Assembly: GCA_036936605.1 (NCBI GenBank)
Contig: JAUPFV010000005.1
Location: 157,605,195 to 157,669,194, forward strand
From: Limnanthes douglasii subsp. nivea
Taxonomy: Eukaryota; Streptophyta; Magnoliopsida; Brassicales; Limnanthaceae
Direction: 5' to 3'
Length of the DNA stretch: 64,000 nt
Shown: positions 1-10,227 of the stretch, piece by piece
Position numbering within the stretch: position 1 is the stretch's first letter
Layout: each line of letters opens with the position of its first letter
Notes under the pieces: generated by a model
What the model was told of the DNA's origin: nothing
Database searches by the model: none
The model's input: the letters and a program-made list of their open reading frames with translations, nothing else
Program-made: the position numbers and the translations under genes

Positions 1-948
1 ATTGTTACATACGACCAAGAAATTTCTTTCGGACAAATTCGATATGAAGGATCTTGGTGATGCATCATTTGTGTTAGGAATTCAAATTCACAGGAATCGA
101 TCCCGTGGAATTTTGAGTTTATCACAAAAGGCGTATATTGAGAGTATGTTACAACGTTACGGGATGGCTAACAGCAAAGGAAAGGAAACCCCTATATCAA
201 AAGGTGAAAGTTTAGCCTTAAGCAATGCCCAAAGACAAAACTTGAGATTGAGGAAATGCAAAAGGTTCCATATGCTTCGGTTGTTGGAAGTCTGATGTAT
301 GCTCAAGTTTGTACACGGTCATACATTGCTTTTGTGGTGGGTGTATTAGGGAGATACGTAAGTAATCTGGGGATAGAACACTGTAAAGCAGTCAAAAGAG
401 TTCTCCGGTATTTGCAACAAACAAAACATCACAGGTTAACATATAAGAAGTCGGATAAACTGGAGGTCATAGGGTATTCCGACTCGGATTTCGCCGGATG
501 TGAGGATTCTCGTTGTTCAATCTCAGGCATTATATTCCTTTTAGCGGGAGGTGCAATATCATGGAAAAGTGTTAAACAAACACTCATTGCATCTTCCACT
601 ATGGCTGCGGAATTTGTTGCTTGTTTCGAGGCATCCAATCAGGCACTTTGGCTGCGAAATTTTGTCACGGGACTGCGAATCGTAGAAGGGATAGAAAAAC
701 CCCTTAGATTATATTGTGACAATAACTCGGCAGTTCAGTATTCAAACAGTAACAGGAGCTCGGTTAAGTCCAAACATGTAGATATCAAGTTCCTGTCTGT
801 TAAAGAGAGAGTACAGAGTGGTCAAATTAGTGTGGAGCACATAGGGACAAACTCAATATTAGAAGATCCTCTTACGAAGGCATTAGTACCTAAAGTTTTT
901 ATTGAACACACCATTAACATGGGTGTTGTGTACTTAGAGGATTATTAG
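1..948 (+). pseudogene. Ty1/copia pol: end of RT and RNase H, frameshifted
   Basis: This is the C-terminal part of a copia polyprotein, which copies element RNA into DNA and degrades the RNA strand. The first frame (2 to about 215) reads the RT connection region (LGIQIHRNRSRGILSLSQ). From about 215 the same protein continues one frame over, to a TAG at 946-948. Family blocks visible in the second frame are PYASVVGSLMYAQVCTR, GYSDSDFAGCEDSR, SWKSVKQTLIASSTMAAEF, LYCDNNSAVQYSNS and KSKHVDIKF. The RNase H acidic residues (D in SDSDFAG, E in AAEF, D in YCDN) are present. The frameshift makes it non-functional as read. The 429-638 minus frame is only a shadow of this gene. Confidence 0.9.
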
Positions 949-1352
949 TCTCAGTGGGATTTTGTATTAAGCTATTAAATTTGTTTGTATTATGATATTC
1001 GCGAACTTAAGGTCATTAATGCAAACATATTTATATACAAGTTTTAAGTGTGCTCTTGTATTTGATTATTCGTACTCTGCTGTAAGTAGACCTCCAATTA
1101 AGTGGGACTAGTTAAGAATAGATATGTAAGATTACATTTCATATTATTCTTATGCTATGCACCATGATAGATCCATGTAGTTGATTGTTGCGATATCGTG
1201 ATTACTGATGCATCTATTTGCGGCTTGAAATGCATTGATGATGACTTTAGTCCTATGTCGTTAATAGTCATTTACGAGATTGTTAAGGTTATCTGATAGA
1301 AATTTAGAACGTTCATTAAGTGGATGCATTCTATAGTAGCATATGATGATCC

Positions 1353-1362
1353 AAGTGGGAGA
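1353..1362 (+). other. Polypurine tract of the copia element
   Basis: AAGTGGGAGA lies directly before the LTR start TGTTGG, the expected place for the plus-strand primer of copia reverse transcription. Confidence 0.75.
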
Positions 1363-1643
1363 TTGTTGGAATTTCTCCATTAAGTTGGACCGTCACATGT
1401 CGTATCGATGTATCGAACTATCGTTAATATTAGTCCAATAAAAATAATCATAAAGAAAAGAACGGACTAGTAGATAAAATATGTATCATGGAGGTAACTG
1501 TATAGATACCAGGTTTAATTCCGAATACTGTGAAGGATTGGATTCAGAAATAAACAACTTAAGCAAAACGTAAACTTTTGGGGTTATTTTGTAAAACAAA
1601 ATAATACCGGGTTATGGTCCCTAAGAGTGACAATTTAATAAGG

Positions 1644-1820
1644 ACTGGTCTTCATTAAGTAACTGTCTGGAAGTTAGAGACAATTAAGAGAGAAGAACCG
1701 TTACTGGTCTTCATTAAGTAACTGTCTGGAAGTTACAGACAATTAAGAGAGAAGAACCGTTACTGGTCTTTGTTAAGTAAATGTCTGGAAGTTACAGACA
1801 ATTACTTAATGAAGAACCGT
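1644..1820 (+). repeat. 59-bp tandem triplication in the copia U3
   Basis: Three head-to-tail units start at 1644, 1703 and 1762. Each opens ACTGGTCTT and contains AAGTAA-TGTCTGGAAGTTA followed by GACAATTA. The first two are nearly identical and the third is more diverged. They lie just upstream of the TATA box, the position of U3 enhancer repeats in copia elements such as Tnt1. An enhancer role is inference. Confidence 0.85.
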
Positions 1821-1836
1821 TTTCTCACTTCAGTTC

Positions 1837-1843
1837 TATATAA
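1837..1843 (+). promoter_or_regulatory. TATA box of the copia LTR promoter
   Basis: TATATAA occurs 17 bp after the last 59-bp repeat inside the LTR, consistent with the U3 core promoter. Transcription would begin about 30 bp downstream. Confidence 0.6.
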
Positions 1844-2132
1844 GAATGAGTTTCTCATTCTTGAAAGCAATGAAAGAAAATACAGAGAGAAAATCCTTTA
1901 AGAAAAACAAATTGATTCTTCCTTCGAATCAATTACAAAAGTGTGTTTTGGTTGCCATCTCTTAGAAGAATCAATAACCTAGCAAAGGATCGCTGATCAT
2001 CTGCTCTAAGTCAAGAATCTGAAGATCAAAGAATGTCTACATCCTGTAAGTATTTATTCCGCATTATTATAGGATGATTTAACTTCATGGTTCAATAAGT
2101 TAGATTAGAAATCCGTATTAGTATTTCTATCA

Positions 2133-3747
2133 TGGACATCTTAAAGAACTTACCAATAAAAAAGAAAAGCAACAAGGAAATCACATCTAATTCTCTAAAA
2201 TTCCAAAGAGATAAACAAGACAGCAGTTCCAGATAAATTTTTGATTAAAAGCTAAAGGTTGCCAAAGGAAAAAAGAAAGCAAAGAACAAGATCATAAAGG
2301 TTTTGCAATTCACACGAACAAGCACTTGAAGAGGAAGTTCAACTGATGGAAGTCAATCATCAAATGTACAAAAATATTCTATTGTAACTAAAAACAATCT
2401 TACTAAAGCAAATGCTCTCCTTATCAAAGCACAAAGAATGGAAGAAACTTTTAAGATGCAGAAGTGTTATGCTAACTGGGCTGTAGAGGATGATAAAAAC
2501 ACAAAGTTCTTTCACAACTATGCTAAAAGGAAAAAAAATGAACTGTTTCAATGGAATTAAAGCTGGAAGTATCTGGATTATAGATAAGCATTCCATTGGC
2601 CTCTATACAGTTGAGTTCTTTAAAAATGCTCTCACTGATCTTCCTTATAGGAACAAGGTGGATGAAGAAAAAATCATGTTGGATCCTCTCTTCAACAACA
2701 TTCCTAGTCTCATTACTGTTGAAGACAACCAGATGCTTTTGAAGCTACCTAATGAAGATGAGATGTGGAATATTATCAGCAACTTAAATCCAGCTAGTGC
2801 CTCAGAGCAACCTTCTACCGAAAGGTGTTATTTACAAATTAGAAATTACTTTTAACAAATTCTTTTGGGGCTCAACAAGCTCTGAGAACAAGATTCACTG
2901 GTGCAAATGGAACTCAATCTACAAGTCTTACAATGAAGGAGGTTTGAATATAAGAAAATTAACTGATATTCTAGACTTTCTTTCTTATTTCTTTATCTAA
3001 GCTAGGTTCCATGATTTGGAAAAGGCTGATCAAGATTAAAAGCTATGCTGAATCTCAAATTAGTTAGGGTTTGGAATTGGTTTGGTAGACTTTGGTTAGA
3101 CAATTGGTCTAACAATCAACTTCTTCTTACCTTAGATGGCAAAAAAAACAATACTTGGTTTAAAGGTGAAAAGGTCAGTAACTACTGGTCCTCTGATTGT
3201 TAGAATCTCAGTAGCTTGTATGATCTAATTCCTTCTAATGATCTTGATAGAATAAAAAATTATTTTATGGAACCTGACAAGGATGATATTATTATCTTGA
3301 ATCTATCAAAAAGTGGTATATTCAATCTTAAGGATACTTGGGAATCTATTAGGCTCAAGCATAGTGAATCTTCTCTTTTCAAAAAAATCTGGAATCCTTT
3401 AACACCTAGAAAGTTTTCTTTTTTTATTGGAAAATCATTCACAAATATATCTCCATCGATACTATAATGCAAAAGAAAAACATTTCAATTGCATCTAAAT
3501 GTCAATTATGTAGAAATATTGAATCACATAACCATTTATTTGTATCTTGTGAGTTTGCTTGGTCTATCTGGTCTTATTATGCAGACATATTCAACCTAAA
3601 CATCTTCAAGTACATGACAATTACTCATATGACTAGAGTTTTATTTTGGTCCACTAACAGGAACACTCAAGTGAGACAAATTATACCATCTATTATATTG
3701 GGTATTATCTGTAAAGCTAGAAACTCTGTAAAGATAAAAGGTTATAA
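2133..3747 (+). mobile_element. L1-type LINE fragment, RT core deleted (copy A)
   Basis: Decayed plant LINE ORF2. About 2460-2800 encodes the linker after the endonuclease (DDKNTKFFHNYAKR, then NNIPSLITVEDNQMLLKLPNEDEMWNIIS). The frame then jumps at about 2810-2830 to sequence that normally lies after the RT catalytic core (NKFFWGSTSSENKIHWCKW, GGLNIRKLT). The palm with the YADD motif is missing. A zf-RVT-like region follows (about 3370-3600, C-x2-C...H...C: CQLCRNIESHNHLFVSC). Copy A has a private stop at about 3201-3203 (TAG; copy B has TGG). The fragment ends at 3747, where the copy A deletion begins, so the RNase H domain still present in copy B is lost. Confidence 0.85.
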
Positions 3748-3874
3748 TATATTGTTTCTCGTCTATCATAGTTGCGCTGGTTTTACACCATATATTGTTT
3801 CTCGTCTATCATAGTTGCGCTGGTTTTACACCATATATTGTTTAAGCTAGAAACTCAAGTGAGACAAATGATAC
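3748..3874 (+). other. Deletion junction with locally copied inserts
   Basis: Copy A leaves the LINE after GGTTATAA (3747) and rejoins copy B homology at CATCTATCATAGTTG (3875, equal to 49102). The 127 bp between are made of repeated pieces: two near-identical stretches containing GTTTCTCGTCTATCATAG (about 3753 and 3796), and a short chimera (about 3844-3880) that joins AAGCTAGAAACTC to AAGTGAGACAAAT. Both chimera parts are found in the LINE just upstream (about 3716 and 3670). Confidence 0.75.
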
Positions 3875-3990
3875 CATCTATCATAGTTGTATTGGTTTTG
3901 TATAATATATTGTTTCTCGTCTATCATAGTTGCGCTGGTTTTACATTTATCACATTTACAAAGTTTCACTGGTTTCGCATCTTACACAGT
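3748..3990 (+). repeat. CATCTATCAT-type motif cluster (copy A, first)
   Basis: At least four copies of (G/C)TCTATCATAGTTG, each followed by TGGTTTTACA- or TGGTTTTGTA-like sequence, occur with about 40-80 bp spacing (about 3761, 3805, 3877, 3920). The same motif family recurs in further clusters downstream and in copy B. Part of this cluster was multiplied at the deletion junction. Confidence 0.7.
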
Positions 3991-4039
3991 TTCCTATAGT
4001 GTTTCCTGGTAATTTAGCCTAATATGCTGGTTTTTGCAT

Positions 4040-4930
4040 TTTTGCATAAAGAGTTGGATGAAGGCCCATCATTTGAACCATATTTGAATCTTACTAAATA
4101 TCAACTCCCTGATTAACTCCCTGGAATAGAAATTATCAAAACAATAGTGTCCATTTACAAATAAAGCAATGGAAGAAATTGACATAGAGAAATAGTACGT
4201 ATTAGAAATGATTTAAAAAAGAGAAAAACATGAAGATCTAACATTATGGTCAGTTTCAGATATAACAGGATCTAATATTTTTGTTAGTAATATGATGAAG
4301 ATATTAAGTGAAGATGAGATCGATTCTAAGGTAAAAGTTAAATTTACATTTATTTTATTTTTTCTCATTACACAAATAAACTAACCCTTAGCTTCAAATT
4401 CTGATAACATATAGGTAATAGACGGTTATATGTATATCTACCTTAAACCATACAATTTTCAAATACCAGTTGCTATTTTTATAGGATAATTTATTCCAGT
4501 AAGATTCATATCTGGAAGCATAATGGTAAAAATCATATACTTTTACAACACATGTATTAATTAAAAAAAAGTTTATAAATATTATTACTTCAAAGTAGCA
4601 CTCGTTAAACCAAAATATGGATGTCACACAATATGCTGACGATAAGCTACAAGGCCTCCAAGAATCTTACATATTCGTTTCACTTCTAACACAAGCACAC
4701 CGAGGGGAAATTTCCAATTGGACATTACTGGTAATAGATATCGGAAATAGAGCAACGATAAATCTAGAACCTATTGCCAAGACATTCAAATCCAACAAAA
4801 AGAAGTGCATAAAGATTGGTAAGTGTCTCTCATCTAATATACTTTTCTCCCATTTATATATATATATCATGTAATTTATTTGTATGACTATTAACTTACA
4901 GATTCAATACCTCCAAAGCAAAAATAGTTT
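4040..4930 (+). pseudogene. Ulp1-like (C48) cysteine protease relic of a MULE, copy A
   Basis: Several exon-like stretches with canonical splice signals read as one gene. Exon about 4040-4331 ends ...EDEIDSK before GTAAAAGTT. Intron 4332-4414 ends ATATAG. The next exon starts VIDGYMYIYL and runs, with breaks, into QESYIFVSLLTQ (about 4660) and NWTLLVIDIGNRATINLEP (about 4718), ending before GTAAGT at 4819. Intron 4819-4901 ends TTACAG. The order 'DE.ID.Y...L', then '(Y)IFVPL', then 'HWTLLVIDI..R' is that of plant Ulp1-type SUMO-protease domains. In this copy the catalytic His position reads N and the downstream Q/C block is not seen, so it is dead. Ulp1-like genes carried by MULEs are known (Kaonashi elements). 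The family call rests on short motifs only. Confidence 0.5.
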
Positions 4931-5219
4931 ACTAACAAAATCAAACATAAATATAGTATGTCCAATAAAAATTCTTAAAATAAAGGAACAGTTGATTGTG
5001 GGTAATAGTCTGTGATTACTTTGAACTTAGCCTTACTAAACCTCGTGACATTGCATGAACAAGAAGATAAAAAATATTTTACATGTTTCTTAATGAAGAT
5101 AACATTAACAGATTTTGGGACGATTATTTATGATGTTTGCTGTAATGTTTTTTGTAATATTTCTTGTAATGTTTGTTATAGTGTTTCTTCACAATCAATA
5201 TAATTTATTACAATATTGA

Positions 5220-5480
5220 ATTATTTTACAAGCGTATCACATCTATCACTATGTATCTATATGTAGTATGATATCTCATATATATATAAATGCATTGATT
5301 TCACATCTATTGTATTTTTTTGTTGGCTTGGTTTCGCATTTATCAAATATATAAATGCAAAGTTCACACCTATCGTTACTTTTATTGGTCTGGTTTTGCA
5401 TCTATCGTTATTTTTGTATGCATGGTTCTACATCTATCTGGTCTATCAATATTTTTATTAGCTAGTTTTTGCATCATCAG
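5220..5480 (+). repeat. CATCTATCAT-type motif cluster (copy A, second)
   Basis: Four to six degenerate copies (CACATCTATCACTATG, TCACATCTATTGTA, GCATTTATCAAAT, CACACCTATCGTTAC, TGCATCTATCGTTAT, TACATCTATCTGG) lie in one orientation, spaced about 30-55 bp. No coding potential is apparent beyond shadow frames. Confidence 0.65.
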
Positions 5481-5797
5481 GTCTAATTATTTTTCTTCAA
5501 GGAGTTAATATTTAGGAAATTTCTCTGTTTTTGTAATTACCATCCTCCTATCTTTTTTGTTAAATCAAAATTTTAACTAGTGTTTATAATTTGATTTATG
5601 ATTTACTTATATTTTTAGACAAAAGTAGATATAACTAACGATAATGCTCAAAAAAATAATTAGTCAATGTCCACGCTCCTAAACTTTTTAACTATCTATT
5701 TCGTTATTTTAGGCTTTCATACATAAAAAATGTTATTTTGAAAAATGGCACGTATAATTAATTATATTTCAAATGATGAGTTCATGTATGGTGATTT

Positions 5798-6126
5798 GTC
5801 CCCACTCCATTTGCTCCGGAAAGAAGGGAAAATTGGAAGCTAACAACGATAGAAGAATTTTCTTTATCTTCTTTTTTTGATGATATTACTTCTTTTGCTC
5901 ATGAACATTATTTTCTTGAACGTTTCAAACTTTCTCAAGATGAGGAGGATTAAAATGAGGATCATGTTTCTGTCCATTAAAAAGAAAGATGGAACATACT
6001 ATATTTGAAAAAGAGGAAGATGCTAAAGAGTTGGAGGAAGAAGAGTCTGAATAAAAAGAATATGGAGAAGAGGAAGAAGATTATGACCAAGAAGACTCTG
6101 AAGACTCTGAAGAAGAGTCTGACTAA
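5798..6126 (+). pseudogene. Unrecognised coding-like stretch with acidic tail (copy A)
   Basis: From 5798 one frame reads a protein-like segment (begins VPTPFAPERRENWKL, includes FDDITSFAHEHYFLERFKL) to a stop at about 5954. A second stretch from ATG 5989 to TAA 6126 is extremely rich in Glu, Asp and Ser (EEEEDYDQEDSEDSEEESD) with one in-frame TAA. It follows the Ulp1-like exons on the same strand and may be the C-terminal end of that gene or a separate captured exon. I recognise no family. It is duplicated at 51042-51368. Confidence 0.35.
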
Positions 6127-6439
6127 AAGCTAAATAAAGGCTCTGTATTTACTTTTTGTTGTTTGTATGTTCTTGTTTTTACTTTTTGTTGTCCATAATG
6201 TTTATGTATGTTCCTGACTAAAAAGAGTCTACCTCTGAGTCTAACTAAGAGACTCTGTTTTTACTATTTGTTTTCAGTTTGTGTTCTATTGAACTTTCAT
6301 TTTTTTTCACTTTTTTCATTATAAAGTTTATGAACTTGAATGAATTTATTTCTCCTTTTATTTGTTTTCACCCATCTATCAAGAAAAGTCACTAAGAAAT
6401 ATCTGACCAGTTTAACATCTATTTAATTCATGTAATTTG

Positions 6440-6960
6440 ATTATGATAGGTATTACATCTATCACCACAAAAAATGTATTTGATAATAACCTGGTTTAGC
6501 ATCTATCAGACCAATGTATTTGGTTATCCAAGATTTCGCATCTATCATAACCTAATATATTTGGTTATAACTAAGTTTAACATCTATTAAAACCATGTAT
6601 TTGGTTATGGAAGGTTTCTCATCTATCATAACCAAATTTATTTTGTTATAATATGTTTCACATCCATCAGACCAATGTATTTGGTTATAACCTCGTTTTG
6701 CGTATATCAAACTCATGTTTATTGGTTATAACATGTTTTTCATCTAGCATGTATCACAAAGGTTATGCATCTATCATGTATCATACCAAATTTCTTATCT
6801 TTCATTATCCATCTATCATTTTAGTTATACTGTCAGGTTGCGCATCTATCATATTAATTATGTAAGGTTTCACATCTATCATTTTACTTATACCGTCAGG
6901 TTGCGCATCTATCATATTAATTATGTAAGTTTTCGCATCTATCATATTTTATCCATGCAT
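6440..6960 (+). repeat. Main CATCTATCAT-type motif array (copy A)
   Basis: About fifteen degenerate copies of (T/C)(G/A)CATCTATCATA occur in about 520 bp, all in one orientation, spaced about 30-48 bp. Positions are near 6451, 6499, 6538, 6581, 6619, 6660, 6701, 6741, 6767, 6795, 6810, 6842, 6872, 6905 and 6936. In the first half, the spacer carries ACCAATGTATTTGGTTAT, whose ACCA/TGGT ends can pair. The last units are closer to each other (GGTTGCGCATCTATCATATTAATTATG). The array ends where the minus-strand transposase relic begins. Confidence 0.85.
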
Positions 6961-6978
6961 AGTTTTGCAGTTTTATAT

Positions 6979-8130
6979 CTAACATAATAAAAATAACATG
7001 TTTTGCAATATAAAAACCGCACGTAACAAAACCTCACGATCATTGCCATCTTTAGCTATGGCAGATAGCAAAACCCATTTATATATCCCCGTTAAAAAAA
7101 TTTCATCAATAAATAAAATTGAACGACAAGAATTGAAACCATGGAGACAAGAACCGAATGCTACAAAATAATGCTTGAACACATTGATTTCTAAAATATA
7201 CTCCAGTATATAATCAGTGTTGCTATTAATAATCTTCTATGATTTGAAATAAGTCTTAAGTAGTTTAAAGGAAGTAGAACTATCTCTATATATAACCATC
7301 TTAGCTTTCTCCAAAGTAAGCCACGAAACATAGAAAAATATATAAACCGTAGTTATTTTTTAAAAATGATTTCACACTTGTAGCTGAAACATCAAAATTC
7401 CTCCTAACAATATATCATTTGCAATCAAATAAAAAAACAAATGATTTCTATTTTCTTTGAAAAAACTAGTCCCACAAGTATGAGGTTTGTCATACTTTTT
7501 AATAATAACAAAACAAACTGACTTATTTTTTTACCATAAAGTCTTCAAAGACAACCTTTTGAGTATTTTATCGTGCAATAAACAATTATTTTTTGTTTAT
7601 TATTATGTAGATATTTGAAAGTAAAACCTTATTGTAAAGCCAACCTACTAATCACTAATTTTGTATATATTGCACCCTCTTCAAAAACTTATCCAACTCC
7701 ACTAATTTCATTAACCCAACCAACAATAGCAAGTAGTTTTTTCTTGTGAACAATAATATTGACACCAGAACTTTGACTAGTTTCTCCATAAATAAAATCT
7801 TCATTTGAAGCTTCAAAAAAAATATGAGCAGTTTCTCTAACATTATCGCCAACAACAACATCACCTTCAACATTAATAGTAATACTTGGAACAACCAAAG
7901 TATCAATAACTTATGCCAAAGCAACTAAATCACCATCACAACCTAAGATAAAGTTTTCAAGGTCACCGCAATAGTATCTTAATCTGAATTTACTCTGAAC
8001 CAATGAATCATATCTATTTAAAACAAAATTAATAATATCTTCAAAATCATAAAAAAGACAAAGATCACAGATTCCATGTTTGCCATTTAGTTTAAAAATA
8101 CATAGTCAACTTCTAGACATTGTGTACCTG
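6979..8130 (-). pseudogene. MULE (MuDR-like) transposase relic, copy A
   Basis: Read on the minus strand from about 8130 down. An N-terminal part (about 8130-7680; ...KFRLRYYCGDLENFILG...) looks like the PB1-like start of plant MuDR proteins. Next comes KYDKPHTCG (about 7490), as in the zinc-binding region before the catalytic domain. Then SWLTLEKAKMVIYRD...SFKLL (about 7325-7250). Finally FKHYFVAFGSCLHGFNSCR and SILFIDEIFLTGIYKWVLL (7182-7040) match the first part of the MULE DDE domain, with the first catalytic Asp in LFID. The relic then stops, so the second Asp, the Glu and the SWIM finger are missing. Several stops and frameshifts occur, e.g. after ALA near 7910. It is transcribed away from the Ulp1-like relic, as in two-gene MULEs. 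Confidence 0.7.
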
Positions 8131-8149
8131 TATTCGACAATTCAAAAAA

Positions 8150-8400
8150 CTAAAAATACTAAACAACTCACACCTATCATAATAGAAAATGCACAGGTTT
8201 TGCACCTAACATTATAGAAAATGCATAGGTTTTGCACCTAACATTATAGAAAATAATAAGTTTCGCATGTATCACTACATAAAATACACATTTGCAACTA
8301 GTAAAAAATAATAGGTTGTGCAATTATCGTTACAGAAAAATGCACATGTTTTGCAACTTATAGTACATAAATTAAACAAGTTTGGCATCTAGCAAGACTT
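8150..8400 (+). repeat. CATCTATCAT-type motif cluster (copy A, last)
   Basis: About six copies (CACACCTATCATAATAGAAA, TGCACCTAACATTATAGAAA twice, CGCATGTATCACTACAT, GCAATTATCGTTACAG, GGCATCTAGCAAG) occur in the same orientation as the other clusters, with about 32-bp spacing in the best part. They lie on the 5' side of the minus-strand transposase. Confidence 0.65.
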
Positions 8401-9304
<904 letters not shown>

Positions 9305-9582
9305 TTTATATTATTTTATATTATTAAATCAATTTAAATTATTATTTTTCTAAATCATATTATATGACTAAAAAAATCACTTCTAATTTTTTATTTTTAA
9401 AATTAATAACGTAACTATCTTTTTATTCAATATTAATTTACCTGTAATATATTTTTAATCAATTATTAATATATTACTTATTAAATCTAAATTTTATTAA
9501 ATTAATATGTAATTAAAAAATCATACTATTACTTTTTCTTAGTTGATTTTAAACTATTAAATAAATTCGTGATGTTATTTTT

Positions 9583-9717
9583 TTTGGAGGAAACCTGCAG
9601 CAGCTACTCAGAGTGCAATGAGTGCGCACAGGGTAAACCCTCAGTCTGACACGATGGCCAGGTTCAACCGAGAAAGCGTACGTGCCGTACTCAACCAACT
9701 CGGCTACCCCCTTGGGG
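9583..9717 (-). mobile_element. tRNA-derived SINE (Au-like), internally deleted, copy A
   Basis: On the minus strand this begins CCCCAAGGGGGTAGCCGAG, where TAGCCGAGTTGG fits a pol III box A. It ends with GGGTTTACCCTGTGCGCACT and GCTGCAGGTTTCC, close to the 3' end of the complete SINE at 20530-20752. About 85 bp of the middle, including most of the box B region, are absent. The insert is flanked by 17-bp direct repeats, TTCGTGATGTTATTTTT (9566-9582) and TTCGTGGTGTTATTTTT (9718-9734), with one mismatch. That marks a genuine retroposition. The same insertion is in copy B. Confidence 0.85.
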
Positions 9718-9771
9718 TTCGTGGTGTTATTTTTGTTTATATAAAAGTTATCATATTTTATGGATAAAAAT

Positions 9772-10128
9772 TGATATGAAAATAGGTTTTTAAGGATTAA
9801 TTTGTAAATAATGTTAATTCAGGGACTTAACTGTAATTAGTGTAAGTTTTTTCCTTAATTTGTGAATGACGTAAATTTTAGGAGACAACTATAACTTTGT
9901 ATAATTTGTAAGGACGCAATAGCAATTAGTCTATTTTTGTAACAGATTCAGTTTAAGACTAAGTCTTGGCTCCTCTATATAAAGGACCAGACTACTCTAA
10001 TAAAGGTTTGAACACTTTTACTTGAAACTCATTTGTACTTGTGTTTTCTCTCTCTAAAAACTCTTAAGCATTTTCTCTCTCTAGAATTTTTCCTTAGCAA
10101 TTTACTAGAACAAAATCAAACCTCATCA
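9772..10128 (+). repeat. 5' LTR of the Tat element, copy A
   Basis: This 357-bp LTR runs from TGATATGAAAATAGG to ACCTCATCA. It has a TATA box at 9976-9983 and CT-rich stretches before its end. Compared by eye with the 3' LTR, it has about a dozen substitutions plus a block of roughly 55-60 bp (about 9852-9915) that the 3' LTR lacks. It differs from the copy B 5' LTR at only about five sites. Confidence 0.9.
9976..9983 (+). promoter_or_regulatory. TATA box in the Tat 5' LTR
   Basis: TATATAAA is followed by GGACCAGACTACTCTAATAAA. It is conserved in the 3' LTR (20123-20130) and in copy B (55121-55128), so it is the likely core promoter of the element. Confidence 0.65.
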
Positions 10129-10131
10129 AAT

Positions 10132-10151
10132 TGGCGACTTTACTAGGGACT
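10132..10151 (+). other. Primer-binding site, tRNA-Arg type
   Basis: TGGCGACTTTACTAGGGACT lies three bases after the LTR end. It resembles the TGGCGACTC(T/C)GCTGGGGAC site of Ogre/Tat elements, which pairs with the 3' end of tRNA-Arg, with a few changes. The match to that tRNA is from memory of the family and was not computed. Confidence 0.6.
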
Positions 10152-10227
10152 GAATAAGAAAAATCAGTAGCTTATTCTGTTCGAAAGTGATATTATTCAG
10201 TGGTATTCTTTGACTATAATTCATAAG

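Larger units (their letters stand above)
1..2132 (+). mobile_element. Ty1/copia LTR retrotransposon, 3' part
   Basis: The window opens inside the pol gene of a Ty1/copia element and runs through its 3' LTR. Visible in order are the end of reverse transcriptase, RNase H (to 948), a non-coding internal stretch (949-1352), a polypurine tract (1353-1362, AAGTGGGAGA) and an LTR that starts TGTTGGAA at 1364 and ends CA at 2132. The 5' half lies outside the window. The base after the LTR, 2133, is also where homology with the second copy at 43171 begins. The simplest reading is that this element inserted into copy A of the large duplication. Confidence 0.88.
1364..2132 (+). repeat. 3' LTR of the copia element
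   Basis: This 769-bp LTR begins TGTTGGAATTTCTCC and ends TATTTCTATCA. It holds three tandem 59-bp units (1644-1820), a TATA box at 1837-1843, and a region downstream of it that would form R/U5. The 5' LTR is outside the window, so LTR divergence cannot be measured here. Confidence 0.82.

Noticed and set aside
429..638. Minus-strand open frame opposite the copia RNase H
   Set aside because: Shadow of the sense coding region, with no independent similarity.
6440..6960. Regularly spaced repeats that could suggest a CRISPR-like array
   Set aside because: Repeats are degenerate, spacing varies, spacers resemble each other, and the surrounding DNA is plant transposon sequence.
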